A stretch of 64,000 nucleotides of DNA from positions 248,001 through 312,000 of the forward strand of contig NC_088307.1 of NCBI RefSeq assembly GCF_032854445.1. Reading direction: 5' to 3'. Numbering within the stretch: position 1 is the first letter of the stretch; the number at the start of each line of letters is the position of its first letter. Positions 59,225 through 64,000 of this stretch are shown here, one piece after another. The position numbers and the translations under genes are program-made. The notes beneath the pieces were generated by a model. The model had not been told where the DNA came from. It did no database searches and saw only the letters and a program-made list of their open reading frames with translations. Source of the stretch: Liolophura sinensis. Its lineage: Eukaryota > Mollusca > Polyplacophora > Chitonida > Chitonidae.

Positions 59225-60530
59225 ATGTAAATGTAGTACTGGACTGTGAACATATGTCCCTCATTTATTCTGTACTGACTGTGAACATTTGCCCTCATTT
59301 ATCATGTATTGACTGTGAATTTTAGCCCTCATTTATCCTGTACTGGCTGTGAACATATGTCCCCATTTATCCTGTACTGAATGTGAACATTTGCCCTCAT
59401 TTATCTTGTACTGAACGTGGGCATATGACCTCATTTATCCTGTACTGGCTGTGAACATATGTCCCCATTTATCATGTACTGAATGTGGGCATATGTCCTC
59501 ATTTATCCTGTACAGACTGTGAGCATTTGTCTTCATTCATCCTGAACTGACTGTAGGCATATGTCCTCATTTATCCTGTACAGACGGTGGGCATATGTCC
59601 TCATTTATCCTGAACTGACTTTAGGCATATATCCTCACTTATCCTGTACTGACTGTGGGCATATATCCTCATTTATCCTGAACTGACTTTATGCATATGT
59701 CCACATTTATCTGTACTGACTTTAGGCATATGCCCCAAATTTATCCATGTAGTGACTATGGGTATATGTCCTCATTTATTCTGTACAGACTGTGGGCATA
59801 TGTCCTCATTTATCCTGTACTGAAAGTGGGCATGTGTCCTCATTTATCATATGCTGACTGTAGGCATACGCCCTCATTTATCCTATACTGACTTTGGGCG
59901 TTTTCCCCTTATTTATCTTGCATTGACTGAGGCATTTGCTCTCATTTATCATGTACAGGCTATGGGCATATGTCCCCCATTTATCCAATACTGAATGTGG
60001 GCATTTGCCCTCATTTATCCTATACTGACTGTGGGCATTTCCCCATATTTGTCCTGTATCGGGTGTGGGCTTTGCCATCATTTATTATGTACTGACTGTA
60101 AGCATACGCCCTCATTTATCTTATACTGACTGTGGGTATATGTTCTCATTTATCCTATACTGACTGTGGGCATATGCCCTCATTTATCCTGTACTGGCTG
60201 TAAGCATTTGCCCTCATTTTTCCTGTATAGGCTGTGAGCATTTGCCCTCATTTATCATGTACTGACTGTAGGCATATGTCCTCATTTATCCTGTTCAAGC
60301 TTTGGGCATATGCCCTCATAGATCCTGTACTGACTGTGAACATATGCCCTCAATTATACTGTACTGACTGTGGGCATTTGACCTCAATTATCCTGTACTG
60401 ACTGTAAGCATATGTCCTCATTTATCCTTTGCAGACTGTGGGCATATGTCCTCATTTATCTTGTAGTGACTATGGGCATTTGCCCTCATTGATCCTGTAC
60501 TGACTGAGGGCATATGTCCTCACTTATCCC
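59225..60530. repeat. 34-bp tandem array
   Basis: About 38 copies of a 34-bp unit: tgtgggcatatgtcctcatt plus tatcctgtactgac. Variants alternate gggcatatg/gaacatttg. Copies are moderately diverged throughout. Confidence 0.95.
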
Positions 60531-61959
60531 GTTACCGCAATGTACATCAAAGTCTGACATAACGAGGATACAATTTATTCAGCATTAAGGTTGATAAAAC
60601 CTTAACCTTAACAGCATAGTGTTTATTTTAACCACAATGATGTTGAATTGGAGCCTATGAACTAAGCGATGCCTGTATTGTGATTTGTTTTACTCGACCA
60701 TAGGTTCTTTAATATTATTGTCCCATCGACAGTACAAAACATATTACCTATACCTCAGTAATCATAATAGAGGTGTGCACAATGTGGAAAGCGTATAACA
60801 CGGTAACTTGTCAGTGACACTGTAGTAACGTCACAAAGATTTATCCATCATTGCCTGTTAATTTCGCTCCGCCGCTTAAATGTACCCGCGTATTCAGTAA
60901 CTGTTTCACTATTGAAGCGGCCCTGCCGTAAACAGGAAAGAAAGGTTAAAAAAAATTAAATACCCATGCATGAAGTCAACAAAGCTGCAGGCGAAAGCCA
61001 AGATGAGTGGGGTGGGGGAGAGTCTGAGAGGAAGCTAGGTGAAGATATCTTCGTGCACAACACGGATGCGACTCACCGAAATAACCCAATCGGAAACCTG
61101 TGCGATCAAACGCTATTTCCGGAGAAGAAATGCCCAAAGGTAGCCAGTTGCTATGGAAACAAAACATAGTTATCCAAAATTCAGAACTCGTTTAGGAAAT
61201 TCATCATGTGGGGACAGTATTGCTCGAGGGGCTAGAAGTGTTCTTGTTATACGAGGCATGGCTTTTTAAGGGCATGCCAACTACTACCCCTGTCTGTCTG
61301 TGGTCGCTACTCATGACAATGCCACCTTTCATGTAACAAATATCTAAACCAGGCTGGTAAGAGAAAGGCTAAAGAAGAGGAATGGTGGCGTGAATGGAAT
61401 TGTCTGCAGATGCTGAAGTGTGAGAAGCGACTGCAGCGTACAATGACATCTTGTTTTAACTGTTAATGTGAAAGAAAATATCCTGTGTAGGTATGAGTAA
61501 AGCACAGTAATGCACCGTTATAGCTGACAGATTAAAATGAAATAAATAATTAAGAGAGGAATTAGTAAAATAAACCGGATAATGACAGTGAGAGTGCCGA
61601 TATACTAGATTCACATCGCCCTGATGACTTCCTCTGCACCTGTATCACAGGCAACGAGTGTAATCCGATACACATATGCCCCTTGTCAGTTAGTGAGAGC
61701 AAAATACTGCAGTAAAATAGAAGCCTGTTTACGCCCATGCCAAAATAATCGCGGCACATGACAAAGACGCGAATAAGTACTTATGGTGTTCGCAAGTAAT
61801 AAACAGGTCATCTTCAAAAACAGTTTAAAAGGTTTTTCTTCTGATGTTTACTCCACTTTTACACATTAATTCCACTCAATATAATACACAAAAGGCGTGA
61901 CTCATCAATACATTAATACAATAGAACTGTTTCAGACACCGGAATGTATAACAAAATAG
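60531..61959. other. Unique region upstream of the synaptotagmin coding exons
   Basis: Non-repetitive. Short open frames at 60966-61169 and 61562-61759 have no domain. A G-rich tract is at 61006-61020. It could contain the promoter or a non-coding first exon of the gene, but I see no decisive TATA box or initiator. Confidence 0.4.
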
Positions 61960-64000
61960 ATAAACAACGTAGATGGCAAAGCCAGAGTACGGTCAGTTGT
62001 GTTAACAATCATATTTATGTAATGTCCATTGTCACAGGCCAGTACAGCAGTTCGCAACTACAGCAATCATATTTATGTAATGTCCACTGTCAGACATGTA
62101 CAGAGCAGTCCGCACCATCAACAATTATACTAGTGTAATGTTCAATGTCACAGATCTACAAAGCACTCCGCCCGTCAAAAATCACAGTTATGACATGTTG
62201 ACTGTAACAGATCTACACAGCACTCCGCCCCGTCAACAATCATAGTTATGACATGTTGACTGTAACAGATCTACACAGCACTACGCCCCGTCAACAATCA
62301 TAGTTATGACATGTTGACTGTAACAGATCTACACAGCAGTACGCCCCGTCAACAATCATAGTTATGACATGTTGACTGTAACAGATCTACACAGCACTAC
62401 GCCCCGTCAACAATCATATTTATATCATGTCCCCTGTCACACATCTGCATAGCAGTCCGCCCCTTTAAAAATCATGTTCATAAAATGTCCACTGTCACTA
62501 GCCTACAGAGCAGTTCGCCCTTTTAAAACATCATATTTATTTCATGTCCAATGTCACAGATCTACACAGCAGTCTGCCCCGTCAACAGTCATATTCATGT
62601 AATGTCCGCTGTCACGGATCAACAGAGCAGTCCGCTCCGTCAACAATCATATTTATGTAATGTCCACTGTCTCAGATCTACACAGCAGTCCACAGCAAAA
62701 ACAATAATAGCTAAGTAATGTCCACTGTCAACATCTACACAGAAATCTGCCCCGTCGACAATTATATTTATGCAATGTCCAATATAACATATCTGAACAG
62801 CAGTCCACCCCGTCAACAATCATATTTGTGTAATGTCCACTGTTACAGGTCTACACAGCAGTCCGCTCCAAAAACAATTATATCAATGTAATGTCCACTG
62901 TCACATATCTACAGAGCAGTCCGATCTGCCAACAATAATATTTGTGTAATGTCCACTGTCTCCAATTCACTCAGCAGCCTTTCCAGTCAACAATCACATT
63001 TATGTAATGGCTACTATCACAGATCTACACAGCAGTCCGCCAACAATCAACAATAATATTTATGGAATGTTCACAGTCACAGATCCACACACCAGTCCGA
63101 CCCGCCAACTATTTTATTTGTATAATGTCCATTTTCAAAGATCTACTCAACACTCCGCCCTGTCAACAAGTATATAATGTAATGTCCACTGTTACAGATC
63201 TACACATCAGTCCTCCTATCAACAATCATATTAATGTAATGTCCACTGTCCACAGATCTACACAACAGTCTGCCCTGTCAACAATCATACAATCTAATAT
63301 CCACTGTTACAGATCTACACATCAGTCCTATCAACAATCATATTAATGTAATGTCCACTGTCACAGATCTACACAGCAGTCTGCCTGTCAACAATCATAT
63401 TAATGTAATGTCCACTGTCACAGATCTACACAGCAGTCTGCCTGTCAGCAATCATATAATGTAATGTGCACTGTCACAGATCTACACAGCAGTCCGCTTA
63501 TCAGCAATCATATTTATGCAATGTCCTCTGTCACAGATCAACACAGCAGTCCGCCCCGTCAACGTTCATGCTTTTGTAATTTTTGTCCACTGTCACAAAT
63601 CTACATAATATTCAACCCCATCAACACTTATTTTGATGTAATATCCTCTGTCACAGATCTCTTCGGCAGTCCAGATGATAAGAATCATTATTAAGGGGCC
63701 CTCCGTGGCTAGCGCAGCGTAATGACCCAGTAGTCTCTCACCAATGCGGTCTCTGTGAGTTCAAGCTCATGATGGCTTCCTCTCCGGCCGTACGTGGGAA
63801 GATCTGCAGCAGTCTGCGGATGGTCGTGGGTTTCCCCCGGGCTCTGCCTATTTTCCTCCCACCATAATACTGGCTGCAGTCGTATAAGTGAAATACTCCT
63901 GAGTACGGCGTAAAACAACAATAGTTAATTAGCTAAATCATATTTATGTTATGTCCTCTGTCACAGATCTACACAGTAGTAAGCCTGTCACCAATAATGT
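61960..64000. repeat. 58-bp tandem array running off the window, split by a SINE
   Basis: About 31 copies of a 58-bp unit: atttatgtaatgtccactgt plus cacagatctacacagcagtc and cgccccgtcaacaatcat. A block of four almost identical variant units (agttatgacatgttgactg) sits at 62170-62400. The array resumes after the SINE at 63936 and continues past 64000. Confidence 0.94.
63695..63935 (+). mobile_element. SINE family 1 inserted in the 58-bp array, plus orientation
   Basis: ggggccctccgtggct head with an internal deletion of the A-box region, B-box-like gtgagttcaagctc, the body gtcgtgggtttcccccgggc and the conserved gagtacggcgtaaaac tail. The long aaat tail is lost. Confidence 0.88.

Overview
The window is eukaryotic nuclear DNA from a spiralian animal, most likely a mollusc. 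Three things point there. The only convincing gene is an animal synaptotagmin with small exons and long introns. A tRNA-derived SINE whose conserved tail reads gagtacggcgtaaaac is present in about ten copies, a type I associate with molluscs. There are also degraded non-LTR and Tc1/mariner fragments. I cannot name the species. There are no operons, CRISPR arrays or rRNA genes, and no intact tRNA gene that I can see.

Gene: one synaptotagmin gene lies on the minus strand. Five coding exons (57650-58040, 27221-27432, 24443-24874, 17211-17331, 15964-16265) join in perfect phase across GT/AG sites to give 485 residues. They encode a short lumenal N-terminus with a glycosylation sequon, one membrane span followed by two cysteines, a basic/serine-rich linker, C2A, C2B and a C-terminal WFNL. 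Several calcium-binding aspartates are replaced in both C2 domains, so this is probably a calcium-independent type (Syt12-like or Syt-alpha-like). The introns are about 0.95, 7.1, 2.3 and 30.2 kb. A splice acceptor 36 bases before the ATG suggests a further upstream non-coding exon.

Layout: the rest is dominated by tandem repeats. I count about 30 separate arrays with different unit sequences and periods of about 16 to 106 bp. Together they cover very roughly 27-28 kb (over 40%). From left to right they include: 56 bp (2.1-4.6 kb), 36 bp (6.7-8.3), another 36 bp (8.3-9.2), ~18 bp (10.1-10.7), 47 bp (11.9-12.5), 40 bp (13.3-13.7), 30 bp (15.3-15.6), 16 bp (17.4-18.2), 32/40 bp (19.2-21.4), 38 bp (23.2-23.9), 36 bp (28.1-28.3), ~25 bp (29.1-31.0), 50 bp (31.5-33.0), 42 bp (35.5-36.4), 22 bp (36.5-37.6), 54 bp (39.9-40.4), 53 bp (40.5-41.5), 48 bp (42.2-45.5) grading into ~41 bp (45.5-47.0), 106 bp (49.0-49.5), 18 bp (50.6-51.1), ~41 bp (51.4-51.9), 44 bp (52.2-54.4), 19 bp (58.3-59.1), 34 bp (59.2-60.5) and 58 bp (62.0-64.0). 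Several show higher-order or duplicated structure.

Mobile DNA: two tRNA-derived SINE families, a frameshifted Tc1-like transposase at 55-56 kb, two non-LTR reverse-transcriptase remnants (5.2-5.7 kb and 25.4 kb), an unclassified ~170 bp repeat with copies at 3.6 and 6.0 kb, a 46-bp motif shared by 9.5 and 47.3 kb, and a 120-bp inverted repeat at 9.6 kb. Most long open frames here are by-products of arrays whose period is a multiple of three. I do not treat them as genes.
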